A DNA stretch of 64,000 bases from Acidovorax sp. NO-1 (GTDB lineage Bacteria; Pseudomonadota; Gammaproteobacteria; Burkholderiales; Burkholderiaceae_C), in NCBI RefSeq assembly GCF_000238595.1, contig NZ_AGTS01000002.1, positions 51,082 through 115,081 of the forward strand, read 5' to 3'. A model generated the notes under the pieces. It was not told where the DNA came from. It made no database searches and saw only the letters and a program-made list of their open reading frames with translations. The position numbers were made by a program, and so were the translations under genes. This document shows positions 19,469 through 27,456 of the stretch, in pieces. Each line of letters begins with the position of its first letter. Positions within the stretch are counted from its first letter, which is position 1.

Positions 19469-19846
19469 TCAACCCACTTCGAAATCGCCCCGCAGCGCAG
19501 CGCAGAAATCTGCGCTGCCGCTGAGGGTGAAGGTGATGGTGGTGCGGGGTGACCCTGGTATCCCGGTCGTTGTGTGGAGTGCCCCGGATGCTTCGTCGAA
19601 CGACAGTTTCAGAGGCGTGCTTTTCTCCAGCGATCCGTGCAGGTCGTAGTGCCACACCCCGCCGTCCTCCAAAGGGGCACAGGCATCGGGCCAATGCCGG
19701 TGCGCCCAGGCCAGCATCGCGCTGATTTCTGCGTGCAACGCAGGAACCTGCGCGGGCGATACGCTCGCCATCGCATCAAAAGTGCCCGTGCCGTCCGCGT
19801 CTTCGCTGTAGTCGAAATCCAGGTAGTTCAGGTTCATAGATTGCAT
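19469..19846 (-). CDS. hypothetical protein
   Basis: 125 residues; the start is at 19846 (MQSMNLNYLDFDYSEDADG) or 19837 (MNLNYL). Acidic N-terminus, no TM segment and no motif I recognise. Features visible are FDAMASVSPAQVPALHAEIS, VWHYDLHGSLEKSTPLKL and a beta-rich end RTTITFTLSGSADFCAALRG. Even protein-like composition and tight packing (6 bases) after the IclR gene on the same strand support it. It may be co-transcribed with that regulator. Confidence 0.6.
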   Translation of the reverse strand: MQSMNLNYLDFDYSEDADGTGTFDAMASVSPAQVPALHAEISAMLAWAHRHWPDACAPLEDGGVWHYDLHGSLEKSTPLKLSFDEASGALHTTTGIPGSPRTTITFTLSGSADFCAALRGDFEVG

Positions 19847-19852
19847 TCACGC

Positions 19853-20605
19853 TCATGTCCAGGTGCGGCCCAGGGCCTGGGCTGCTTCGCTCAGGCGGGG
19901 CACCTGCTGCAGCGCCTGGGCGAGTGCCATGCGGGCTGCTGGCGCCTGCAATGCTACGGCGCTGCGCACCGGGCGCCGCCCCCCGGCCAGCACGGGCACG
20001 GCCACGCAGACAAGACCGTCCACAAACTCCTCGGCGTCGGTGGCGTAGCCTTGCCGCAGGATCTGCTCCAGCTCGGCCTCCAGGGCGGCGCGGTCGGTCA
20101 AGGTGGTGGCCGTGTGGCGGGTCAGTGGCAGGCCGTCCAGGATCGCCGCCCGGCGCGCGGCCGACAGGTGGGCCAGAAACAGCTTGCCGCTGGCCGAGCA
20201 GTGGATCGGCACGCGCGTGCCGGGCCGCAGCTCCATGCGCAGCGGAAAGGCCGACTCCACGCGGTCCAGGTAGATCACCTCGGCGCCGCTGAGCGCCGTG
20301 AGGTTGCAGCTCTCGCCAATGTCGGCCACCAGCTGGCGCAGCACCGCGTGGCGCACGCCATGCTGCGTGCCTGCACTGAGGGTACTTTCGGCCAGCCTCA
20401 GCAGCCGCGGCGCCGGGGTGTAGCGGCGCCCGTCGGGCTCGCGCGCCAGCAGGCCACCGCTTTCGAGCTGGCCGAGCATGCGGTGCACGCTGGGTTTGGG
20501 CCAGCCGGTGGCCTCGATGGCATCTGCCAGGCTGAACGGGCGGCCGTGGGCGCACATGATTTCCAGCAGCTCAAACAGGCGCAGGCTGGGGGATGAGTTG
20601 GTCAT
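19853..20605 (-). CDS. IclR-family transcriptional regulator
   Basis: 250 residues from the ATG at 20605 (MTNSSPSLRLFELLEIMCAH). A start 9 codons upstream would place the candidate operator inside the gene. The N-terminal winged helix (FSLADAIEATGWPKPSVHRM, LESGGLLARE) and effector domain (RVPIHCSASGKLFLAHLS, GYATDAEEFVDGLVCVAVPV) are typical IclR. It is divergent from the SDR-monooxygenase operon with 90 bases between starts, so it probably controls those catabolic genes and itself, responding to a pathway metabolite. Confidence 0.88.
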   Translation of the reverse strand: MTNSSPSLRLFELLEIMCAHGRPFSLADAIEATGWPKPSVHRMLGQLESGGLLAREPDGRRYTPAPRLLRLAESTLSAGTQHGVRHAVLRQLVADIGESCNLTALSGAEVIYLDRVESAFPLRMELRPGTRVPIHCSASGKLFLAHLSAARRAAILDGLPLTRHTATTLTDRAALEAELEQILRQGYATDAEEFVDGLVCVAVPVLAGGRRPVRSAVALQAPAARMALAQALQQVPRLSEAAQALGRTWT

Positions 20606-20607
20606 AA

Positions 20608-20647
20608 ATCCCGGAATTCGAGACGAATCCATAAAACATTTCGGGAT
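20608..20647. promoter_or_regulatory. candidate IclR operator between iclR-type gene and SDR gene
   Basis: Two nested symmetric signals. An inner near-palindrome GGAATTCGAGACGAATCC (20613-20630) has arms GGAATTCG/CGAATCC. Outer arms are ATCCCGGAA at 20608 and TTTCGGGAT ending at 20647. IclR proteins usually bind such 15-20 bp palindromes in divergent promoter regions. Assignment is by position and symmetry only. Confidence 0.45.
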
Positions 20648-20695
20648 TATTGGGCATTGTGGCTAAGCTGCAAACCAACATTTCACGGGGTGCTC

Positions 20696-21544
20696 ATGGC
20701 GGCGACTTTTCGGAACGCGGTACTCACAGGCGCTTGTGGTGGCCTGGGCCAGGCCCTGGCGCGGGAGCTGATCGGCCAGGGCGCCGCCGTGGCGCTGGTG
20801 GGGCTTCACTTGCCCACGTTGCAGGCACTGGCTGCGCTGGCGCCTGGGCGCTGCGCGGTGTACACGCCCGATGTGTCCGACAGCACGGCGATGCAGGCCA
20901 TGGCGGCCGACTGGATGGCGCGCTCGGGCGCGGTGCCCGACCTCGTCATTGCCAACGCGGGCGTGGCAGGCGGCTTTGACACTGCCGAAGCCGACGACCT
21001 CGCGGTGCTGCGCCGTATGCTGGAGATCAACCTGCTGGGCGCGGCCACCACCTTTCAGCCGTTTGTGAAAGCCATGCGCGCTCAGCGGCGCGGCGCCCTG
21101 GTGGGTGTGGCCAGCATTGCGGGCTGGCGCGGCATGCCGGGCAACGGTGCCTATTGCGCGAGCAAGGGCGGGCTCATCCGCTACCTGGAGAGCCTGCGTG
21201 CCGAGCTGCGCGGCGAATCCATTGTGGTCAGCACGGTGAGCCCTGGCTACCTTCGCACCACGCTCACGGCGGGCAATCGTTTTGCCATGCCGGGCCTGAT
21301 GGAGCCCGAAGCCGCAGCCCGGGACCTGCTGGCGGGCGTCGCGCAAGGTCGTACCCACATCGTGCTGCCCGCGCGCATCGGCTGGCTGGCCCGCTTGCTG
21401 AACCTGTTGCCCGACGCCCTGCACGACCGACTTCTGCTCGGCCAGCCGCGCAAGCCGCGCGTGGGCGAGGCGGGGGCCACGGCCATTCCGGGCCTGCCGT
21501 TGCCTGCGGAGACACCGATACACAACGAAAGCAAGAACGCATGA
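20696..21544 (+). CDS. short-chain dehydrogenase/reductase
   Basis: 282 residues from the ATG at 20696 (MAATFRNAVLTGACGGLGQA). The glycine-rich NAD(P) motif is TGACGGLG, followed by the NAG motif VIANAGVAG. The catalytic Ser is in VGVASIAGWRG and the YxxxK pair in GAYCASKGG. The C-terminal extension (HIVLPARIGWLARLLNLLPD) is typical of membrane-associated or lipophilic-substrate SDRs. It overlaps the monooxygenase start by 4 bases, so a shared pathway (alcohol to ketone, then oxygenation) is plausible. Confidence 0.88.
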   Translation: MAATFRNAVLTGACGGLGQALARELIGQGAAVALVGLHLPTLQALAALAPGRCAVYTPDVSDSTAMQAMAADWMARSGAVPDLVIANAGVAGGFDTAEADDLAVLRRMLEINLLGAATTFQPFVKAMRAQRRGALVGVASIAGWRGMPGNGAYCASKGGLIRYLESLRAELRGESIVVSTVSPGYLRTTLTAGNRFAMPGLMEPEAAARDLLAGVAQGRTHIVLPARIGWLARLLNLLPDALHDRLLLGQPRKPRVGEAGATAIPGLPLPAETPIHNESKNA

Positions 21545-22875
21545 CAACGGAGACAACACCCACTGTGGCAGATACCGGCACCCAGATCGCTCTGATAGGC
21601 GCAGGCCCCAGTGGCCTGGCGGCTGCGCGCAACCTGCAAAAGCTGGGCGTGCCCTTCCAGGGCTTTGAAGCACACACCGACGTGGGCGGCCTGTGGAACA
21701 TCGAGAACCCGCGCAGCACGGTCTACGAATCGGCACACCTCATCTCCAGCAAACACACCACAGAATTCACCGAGTTCCCCATGCGGCCCGAGGTGGCCGA
21801 CTACCCCAGCCACCGCGAGATGCGGCAGTACTTCATGGACTTTGCCGCGCACTTTGGCCTGCGTCCCAGCTACTGGTTTGGCACCCGCGTCTTGAAGGTG
21901 GAACCCGTGGGCGAGGGCGCAGCGCCGCTGTGGCGCATCACCTGGAGCCAGCACGGCGGACCCGCGCAGACCGCAGAGTTCAAGGGTGTGGTGATTGCCA
22001 ACGGCACGCTGGCCGAGCCCAACATGCCGCGCTTTGAAGGCCAGTTTGATGGCGAACTGCTGCACACCAGCGCCTACAAAAGCGCCGAGTTGTTCAAAGG
22101 CAAACGCGTGTTGGTGGTGGGCGCGGGCAACTCGGGCTGCGACATAGCCGTGGATGCGGTGCATTACGCGCGCAGCGTGGATCTGTCGGTGCGGCGCGGC
22201 TACTACTTCGTCCCCAAATACGTGTTCGGCCAGCCCGCCGACACGCTGGGCGGCAAGTTCAAGATGCCGCCGTGGCTCAAGCAGAAGGTCGACAGCGTGG
22301 TGCTGCAGTGGTTCACCGGCGACCCGGCGCGGTTTGGCTTGCCCAAGCCCGACTACAAGATGTACGAGTCGCACCCCGTGGTGAACTCGCTGGTGCTGCA
22401 CCACCTGGGCCATGGCGACATCCATGTGAAGCCCGACATCGCACGCTTTGAAGGGCATACCGTGCACTTCAAGGACGGTAGCGCGCAAGATTACGACCTG
22501 GTGCTTTGTGCCACCGGCTACAAGCTGCACTACCCCTTCATCGACCACAGCCTGCTCAACTGGCAAGGCATGGCGCCGCAGCTGTACCTCAACATCCTGT
22601 CGCCGCGTTTCGACAACCTGGCGGTGATGGGCATGATCGAGGCCAGCGGCATCGGCTGGCAAGGCCGCTACGAACAGGCGGCGCTGGTGGCACGCTTTTT
22701 CAAGGCGCAGGCTGAGGGGTCGCCGCGTGCCGAGGCCCTGCGCCAGGCCAAGGCCGGGCCTCCACCCGATCTGTCGGGTGGCTTCAAGTACCTCAAGCTC
22801 GAACGCATGGCGTACTACGTGCACAAAGACACCTACCGCAACGCGGTGCGGGCAGCGGCCGCTGCCCTGGCATGA
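21541..22875 (+). CDS. flavin-containing monooxygenase
   Basis: 444 residues starting MTTETTPTVADTGTQIALIG. The FAD motif is GAGPSGLAAARNL and the NADPH motif VVGAGNSGCDIAVDA. The family fingerprint FxGxxxHxxxY is present as FDGELLHTSAY. The terminal Tyr rather than Trp favours the FMO class over classical Baeyer-Villiger monooxygenases, although some FMOs catalyse Baeyer-Villiger reactions. A later ATGY-type motif is LCATGYKLHYPF. It would insert one O atom into a ketone, N or S substrate. It is coupled by ATGA to the SDR and followed by a GC-rich repeat before the transporter gene. Confidence 0.88.
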   Translation: MTTETTPTVADTGTQIALIGAGPSGLAAARNLQKLGVPFQGFEAHTDVGGLWNIENPRSTVYESAHLISSKHTTEFTEFPMRPEVADYPSHREMRQYFMDFAAHFGLRPSYWFGTRVLKVEPVGEGAAPLWRITWSQHGGPAQTAEFKGVVIANGTLAEPNMPRFEGQFDGELLHTSAYKSAELFKGKRVLVVGAGNSGCDIAVDAVHYARSVDLSVRRGYYFVPKYVFGQPADTLGGKFKMPPWLKQKVDSVVLQWFTGDPARFGLPKPDYKMYESHPVVNSLVLHHLGHGDIHVKPDIARFEGHTVHFKDGSAQDYDLVLCATGYKLHYPFIDHSLLNWQGMAPQLYLNILSPRFDNLAVMGMIEASGIGWQGRYEQAALVARFFKAQAEGSPRAEALRQAKAGPPPDLSGGFKYLKLERMAYYVHKDTYRNAVRAAAAALA

Positions 22876-22881
22876 AAGCCC

Positions 22882-22985
22882 CCCTGAGGCGCTGCGCGCC
22901 TTCCCCCCGCTCTCGCAGCGCTGCGCACTGCGGGCAAGGGGACGACGCCCTCGCGGCGGGGCGGCCCTTGCTCGGCGTCCCGCGC
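22882..22985. repeat. GC-rich dispersed repeat (family II), intergenic copy
   Basis: Starts CCCCCCTGAGGCGCTGCGCG and ends near GGGGCGGCCCTTGCTCGGCG. On the minus strand it reads GGGCCGCCCC, then CCCCTTG, then GCGCAGCG and GGGGG blocks, the same order as the copy inside mdtB at 33935-34025. It separates the monooxygenase from the BASS transporter gene and has no coding potential of its own. Confidence 0.6.
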
Positions 22986-23056
22986 TGTCGCTGCGACAGT
23001 TTCGTGCGTTGCGCGTTTCGCAATACGCGGTGAAGAACTGAACTCAAAGGTTATCT

Positions 23057-23992
23057 ATGCTGCCCGTCGACGAAATACGCCTCAACTTCAACCCCGCGTC
23101 CTTGGTGGCGCTCAACGTGGTGCTGGGCTTTCTCATGTTCGGCATTGCGCTCGATACGCGCGTGGCCGACTTCAAGCGCGTGCTGCGCATGCCCGGTGCG
23201 ATGGCGGTGGGCATCGCCGCCCAGTTCATCGTGCTGCCTGCAGTGACCTTTGTGCTCACGCTGCTCCTCAAACCCGGCCCCAGCATTGCGCTGGGCATGA
23301 TCCTGGTGGCCTGCTGCCCGCCGGGCAACGTGAGCAATATCCTCACGCACCGTGCGGGTGGGAATGTGGCGCTGTCGGTGTCGATGACGGCAATCTCGAA
23401 CGCGCTGGCCATCGTGCTCATGCCGCTCAACTTTGCCTTTTGGGGCGGCATGCACCCCACGGCGGCACCGCTCTTGCGCAGCATTGCGCTCGACCCGCTG
23501 GAGATGGCGGCGCACATCGTGGTCATCATCGGGCTGCCGTTTGTGTTCGGCATCCTGTGCGCCGAGAAATTGCCACGTTTCACGAAACGGGTGACCAAGC
23601 CCGTGCGCATCCTGAGCTTTGTCTGCCTGATCGGTTTCATCGTCGGCGCCGTGGCGGGCAACTGGCGCTACTTCTTGGACTACGTGGGGCTGGTGCTGCT
23701 GGCCGTGGTGTTGCATGACGCGCTGGCTTTTGGCACCGGCTATGCCTGCGCGCGGCTCAGTGGCTTGCCGGACTATGACCGGCGCGCGGTAAGCATTGAA
23801 GTGGGTATCCGCAACGCCGGGCTGGGCCTGGTGCTGATCTTCAGCTTCTTTGGTGGCCTGGGCGGCATGGCGGTGGTAGCGGGTGTGTGGGGCTTCTGGG
23901 ACATCATCGCGGGCCTGGCGCTGGCGGGGTGGTGGGGGCGCAAGCCCGCCGTGGTGCCCTTGGTAGCCGCAGCCAAGGAGCACGGCGCATGA
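23057..23992 (+). CDS. bile acid:sodium symporter (BASS) family transporter
   Basis: 311 residues with about 9-10 hydrophobic helices. Family signatures: LGFLMFGIALDTRVADFKRV near the N-terminus, ACCPPGNVSNILTHRAGGNV in the first substrate/sodium repeat, and SIEVGIRNAGLGLVLI in the second. BASS proteins import organic anions such as bile acids, pantoate or other carboxylates with Na+. The neighbours (SDR, monooxygenase, 3-beta-HSD-like epimerase) suggest uptake of the cluster's substrate. Coupled to the next gene by a 4-base overlap. Confidence 0.88.
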   Translation: MLPVDEIRLNFNPASLVALNVVLGFLMFGIALDTRVADFKRVLRMPGAMAVGIAAQFIVLPAVTFVLTLLLKPGPSIALGMILVACCPPGNVSNILTHRAGGNVALSVSMTAISNALAIVLMPLNFAFWGGMHPTAAPLLRSIALDPLEMAAHIVVIIGLPFVFGILCAEKLPRFTKRVTKPVRILSFVCLIGFIVGAVAGNWRYFLDYVGLVLLAVVLHDALAFGTGYACARLSGLPDYDRRAVSIEVGIRNAGLGLVLIFSFFGGLGGMAVVAGVWGFWDIIAGLALAGWWGRKPAVVPLVAAAKEHGA

Positions 23993-24996
23993 CGGACTCT
24001 GCATTGATGTCGCGCCGCATTCTGGTGACCGGGGCCGACGGCTTTCTGGGCCGGGGTGTAGTGGCCGCGCTTGCGCGCGAGGGGGTGCACACGCTGGTGG
24101 CGGCCGATGTGCGCGAGGTGCCTGCCGAGCGCCGCCTACCCGGCGTGACCTATCTGGTGCAGGACGTGCGCGACCCGGCACTGGTGCAGACGCTCGCCGA
24201 CCATGCCATCGACAGCGTGGTGCACCTGGCCTCCATCGTCACGCCGGGCAAAGGCTCCAACCGCGAGTTTGAGTATTCCGTGGATGTGCTCGGCAGCAAG
24301 AATGTGCTCGATGCCTGTGTGGCCACGGGGGTCAAGCACATCGTGGTCAGCTCCAGCGGCGCGGCCTATGGCTACCACGCCGACAACCCTGCCTGGCTGC
24401 GCGAGACCGATGCGCTGCGCGGCAATGAGGTGTTTGCCTATGCCCACCACAAGCGGCTGGTCGAGGAGATGCTGGCGCAGTACCGCGTCGACCACGCCGC
24501 GCTGGCGCAGACGGTGCTGCGCATCGGCACCATCCTGGGCGAGCGGGTGGACAACCAGATCACCGCGCTGTTCGACAAACCGCGCCTGCTGGCCATCCGT
24601 GGCAGCGAGAGCCCGTTTGTTTTCATCTGGGATGAGGACGTGACCGGCGCCATCCTGCATGCGTTGCGCACACAGCGCGCTGGCTGTTTCAACCTGGCGG
24701 GCGATGGTGCGCTGCCGCTGCGCGAGATCGCCTGGCGCCTCGGTAAACCGGTGCTGGAGTTGCCTGCGGGCCTGCTGCGTGCCGCGCTGGCGGTGGGCTC
24801 CGCGCTGGGCCTGAGCCGCTACGGGCCCGAGCAGCTGGACTTTCTGCGTTACCGCCCCGTGCTGCTCAACACCGCGCTCAAGGAGGTGCTGGGCTACGCG
24901 CCCGGCAAGACCAGCGCTGAAGCGTTCGAAGCCTTTGTGGCTGCCCGGGCGCGCCAAGGGCGGCCGGTGGCTGCGGCTGCGGCGGTGGCTGCATGA
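23989..24996 (+). CDS. NAD-dependent epimerase/dehydratase (extended SDR)
   Basis: 335 residues from the ATG at 23989 (MTDSALMSRRILVTGADGFL). The extended-SDR NAD motif is TGADGFLGRG, the acidic adenosine-binding loop is AADVRE, and SVVHLASIVTPGKGS precedes the catalytic SSSGAAYGY with YAHHK as the YxxxK. The family includes sugar epimerases and 3-beta-hydroxysteroid dehydrogenase-type enzymes. Next to a BASS transporter and an FMO, the latter use is an inference. ATGA overlaps on both sides show tight coupling. Confidence 0.85.
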   Translation: MTDSALMSRRILVTGADGFLGRGVVAALAREGVHTLVAADVREVPAERRLPGVTYLVQDVRDPALVQTLADHAIDSVVHLASIVTPGKGSNREFEYSVDVLGSKNVLDACVATGVKHIVVSSSGAAYGYHADNPAWLRETDALRGNEVFAYAHHKRLVEEMLAQYRVDHAALAQTVLRIGTILGERVDNQITALFDKPRLLAIRGSESPFVFIWDEDVTGAILHALRTQRAGCFNLAGDGALPLREIAWRLGKPVLELPAGLLRAALAVGSALGLSRYGPEQLDFLRYRPVLLNTALKEVLGYAPGKTSAEAFEAFVAARARQGRPVAAAAAVAA

Positions 24997-25928
24997 CGGC
25001 GCGGACACTGAGCCGTGGCGACCTGCTGCGCGCGCTGGCCGTGGTGGTCATCTGGGGGCTGAACTTTGTGGTGATGAAGCTGGGCTTGCAGGGGCTCAGC
25101 CCCATGCTGCTGGGTGCCCTGCGTTTCAGTGCGGCATCCCTGCCATTTCTGCTGTTCGTGCCCCGCCCATCCATGCCCTGGCGTTTTGTGGTGGGCTACG
25201 GGCTGGCGCAGGGGCTGGGGCAGTTCGGCTTTCTGTTCTTGGGGCTGCAGCTGGGCATGACGGCGGGCATGGCGTCGGTGGTCATGCAGACGCAGGCGTT
25301 TTTTACGCTGCTGCTGGCTGCACCGCTGCTGGGTGAGCGCGCCAAACCCTGGCAGTGGTGGGGTCTGCTGCTGGCGTTTGGCGGGCTCATGACGATTGGT
25401 CTTGCCCATGGAGAAGGGCCCGGGCAGATGACGCTGGCCGGTTTTGTGCTCACCCTCGGCGCGGCCTTCATGTGGGCGGTGTCCAACCTGGTGGCGCGCC
25501 GCGCTGCGCAGGCAGGGGCTTATGCGCCGTTTCCGTTCATCGTGTGGAGCAGCGTGGTGCCCATCGTTCCGTTCTTTGCGCTGGCGGTGTGGATCGAAGG
25601 CGCCAGCGGTGTCGTGGCGCAATTGCAGGCGGTGGACGGCAGGGCCTTGCTCGCAGTGCTTTACCTCGCATTGCTGGCCACCTTGCTGGCCTACACGCTG
25701 TGGACGCAGCTGCTGCAACGCCACGCGGCCGGGCGGGTGACGCCGTTTTCGCTGCTGGTGCCGGTGGTGGGGCTTTGGGCTGCATACGCTTTTTTGGGCG
25801 AGACACCCTTGCCTCTGCAGTGGGCGGGCGCAGCCGCCGTGTTGTGTGGCCTGGTGGTCAACCAGACCGGTGGCTGGCTGTGGGCACGGTGGCGGCGCAA
25901 AGCCGAGACCCACTCGACCGCTCTCTAG
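24993..25928 (+). CDS. EamA/RhaT family drug-metabolite exporter
   Basis: 311 residues with ten predicted membrane helices in two EamA repeats. The first begins VVVIWGLNFVVMKLGLQGLS with GALRFSAASLPFLLF. The second begins LGAAFMWAVSNLVARRA, with LLVPVVGLWAAYAFLGETP as the typical late motif. It is a probable metabolite exporter of the inner membrane. It overlaps the epimerase gene by 4 bases and is the last gene of that run; 60 bases separate it from the ABC ATPase. Confidence 0.88.
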   Translation: MTARTLSRGDLLRALAVVVIWGLNFVVMKLGLQGLSPMLLGALRFSAASLPFLLFVPRPSMPWRFVVGYGLAQGLGQFGFLFLGLQLGMTAGMASVVMQTQAFFTLLLAAPLLGERAKPWQWWGLLLAFGGLMTIGLAHGEGPGQMTLAGFVLTLGAAFMWAVSNLVARRAAQAGAYAPFPFIVWSSVVPIVPFFALAVWIEGASGVVAQLQAVDGRALLAVLYLALLATLLAYTLWTQLLQRHAAGRVTPFSLLVPVVGLWAAYAFLGETPLPLQWAGAAAVLCGLVVNQTGGWLWARWRRKAETHSTAL

Positions 25929-25988
25929 AATCCTGGACCGGCGCAGGCTTGTACGGAATGTCCTGCGCAACATACCCAAGGAAGCAGG

Positions 25989-26615
25989 ATGTCTGAGAAC
26001 GTGGTGTTGCAGGTGGATGGGCTGTGTTTTGCCTATCCCGAATGTGGGGTGCTCAACCAGTGGTCGGTGGCGCTGCCCGCAGGCCTGGCGCTGGTGCGTG
26101 GCGACGAAAGCAGTGGCAAGACCACGCTGCTGCGCCTGCTGGCGGGTGAACTCACGGCGCAGGCCGGGCGCATCACGCTGCAGGGTGTGCGCCTGAGCGA
26201 CACGCCCAAGGCCTATGCGCAAAAAGTCTTCTGGGTCGACCCCCGCTCGGGCGATCTGGACAAGCTCACGGCCCGGGGCTGGCTGGACACCTTGCCCGCC
26301 CGCTACCCCCAGTGGGACGCCGCAGCCCTGGCGGCGCACATCGAGGGCTTCACGCTGCACGAACACCTGGACAAGCCGTTCTACGCCCTCTCCACCGGCA
26401 GCAAACGCAAGGTGCTGATGGCCGGTGCGCTGGCGTCGGGCGCGCTGCTCACGCTGATCGACGAGCCTGTGGGCGGGCTCGACAAGCCGTCGGTGGCTTA
26501 CCTGGCGCGTGCGCTGACGCAGGTGGCTGCCAAGCCGGGGCGCGTGGTGGTGGTTGCGCACTACGAGGCGCTGCCCGGCGTGCCCTGGGGCACGGTGGTA
26601 GACCTGCCCGGCTAG
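25989..26615 (+). CDS. orphan ABC-transporter ATP-binding protein
   Basis: 208 residues. Walker A is GDESSGKTTLLRLLAGEL (about residue 37), the signature motif is the variant LSTGSKRKVLMAGAL, Walker B is LLTLIDEPVGGLD and the switch His is VVVVAHYEALP. The short length and the CcmA-like helical region (ARGWLDTLPARYPQWDAAAL) suggest a single-domain exporter ATPase. No permease gene is adjacent: upstream is EamA, downstream is a convergent LytTR gene. Its membrane partner must be elsewhere, or it has a non-transport role. Confidence 0.82.
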   Translation: MSENVVLQVDGLCFAYPECGVLNQWSVALPAGLALVRGDESSGKTTLLRLLAGELTAQAGRITLQGVRLSDTPKAYAQKVFWVDPRSGDLDKLTARGWLDTLPARYPQWDAAALAAHIEGFTLHEHLDKPFYALSTGSKRKVLMAGALASGALLTLIDEPVGGLDKPSVAYLARALTQVAAKPGRVVVVAHYEALPGVPWGTVVDLPG

Positions 26616-26628
26616 ACGGATGGGCTGA

Positions 26629-27456
26629 CTACATCGCCTTGAACAGGTGGGCATAAAGCCGGCTTACCGGCAGCTTCTCGGCCCGGCCCGCCAGCTCCAG
26701 GTGCAGCTTGCCCGCCTCGTCGCGCGTCACCGTGGTGATGGCGCTGGCGCGCACCAGGGTGCTGCGGTGGATCTGCCAGAACACCTGCGTATCCAGCTGG
26801 CCCGTCAGTTCCTTGAGCGGCGTGCGGATCAGATACTCACGCGCTGCCGTGAGCACACGCACGTATTTGTCTGCCGCTTCAAAGTACAGCACGTCGGCCA
26901 CCGGCACCATGTGGATCTGGCTGCCGCTGCTGGCCTGGATGAGGGTGAGGGGGGCGGTGCTGCTAGGTGCCGCTGCAGCAGGTGGCGAGGCAATGCCGGG
27001 CGCTGCCAGCAGATGCCGCAGCTGTTCCATTGTTGCTTCCAAATTGATAGCTGGTTGCGCTTTATTCATAAGCGCTAACTGCAGTTTTTGCACTGTTTTT
27101 TGCAGCCGGGCCGCCTGCACGGGTTTGAGCAGGTAGTCCACGGCCTGTGCCTCAAACGCCTGCACGGCGTACTGGTCGTAGGCCGTCACAAACACCAGCG
27201 CGGGAAAGGGCCGGTCGGCAGGCCATGCGTCGGCCAGCTCCACGGCGGCGTCCAGACCGCTCTGGCCCGGCATGCGGATGTCGAAGAACAGCAGGTCGGG
27301 CAGCAGCGACAGGGCCTGCTGCACGGCCGATATCCCGTCGCCCACCGTGGCCGCGATCTGCAGCGTAGGCCATGCGTGGGCCAGCTCCTGTTGCAGCGCT
27401 GCGGCCAGCAGGGGCTCGTCTTCGGCGATCAGGGCGCTGGGCGGGGCAAACATCAT
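26629..27456 (-). CDS. LytTR-type response regulator
   Basis: 275 residues from the ATG pair at 27456 (MMFAPPSALIAEDEPLLAAA). The receiver domain (residues 1-125) has acidic AEDEP, the phospho-acceptor Asp in DLLFFDIRMPGQSGLD, FVTAYDQYA (Thr) and YLLKPV (Lys). A Pro/Ala-rich linker leads to a C-terminal LytTR DNA-binding domain (DVLYFEAADKYVRVLTAARE, QIHRSTLVRASAITTV). Part of the linker (residues about 122-138) is encoded by a dispersed family I repeat. Its start overlaps the kinase stop by 4 bases, so the two form a coupled two-component system. The gene converges on the ABC ATPase. Confidence 0.9.
   Translation of the reverse strand: MMFAPPSALIAEDEPLLAAALQQELAHAWPTLQIAATVGDGISAVQQALSLLPDLLFFDIRMPGQSGLDAAVELADAWPADRPFPALVFVTAYDQYAVQAFEAQAVDYLLKPVQAARLQKTVQKLQLALMNKAQPAINLEATMEQLRHLLAAPGIASPPAAAAPSSTAPLTLIQASSGSQIHMVPVADVLYFEAADKYVRVLTAAREYLIRTPLKELTGQLDTQVFWQIHRSTLVRASAITTVTRDEAGKLHLELAGRAEKLPVSRLYAHLFKAM
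27041..27090 (-). repeat. dispersed palindromic repeat (family I), copy inside the LytTR regulator
   Basis: The plus strand reads AAATTGATAGCTGG, then TTGCGCTTTATTCATAAGCG and CTAACTGCAGTTTTTGC. The arms GCGCTT/AAGCGC (one internal mismatch) and the GATAGCT flank match the other copies. It is translated in frame in the interdomain linker, giving LQLALMNKAQPAINLEA. Confidence 0.75.
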
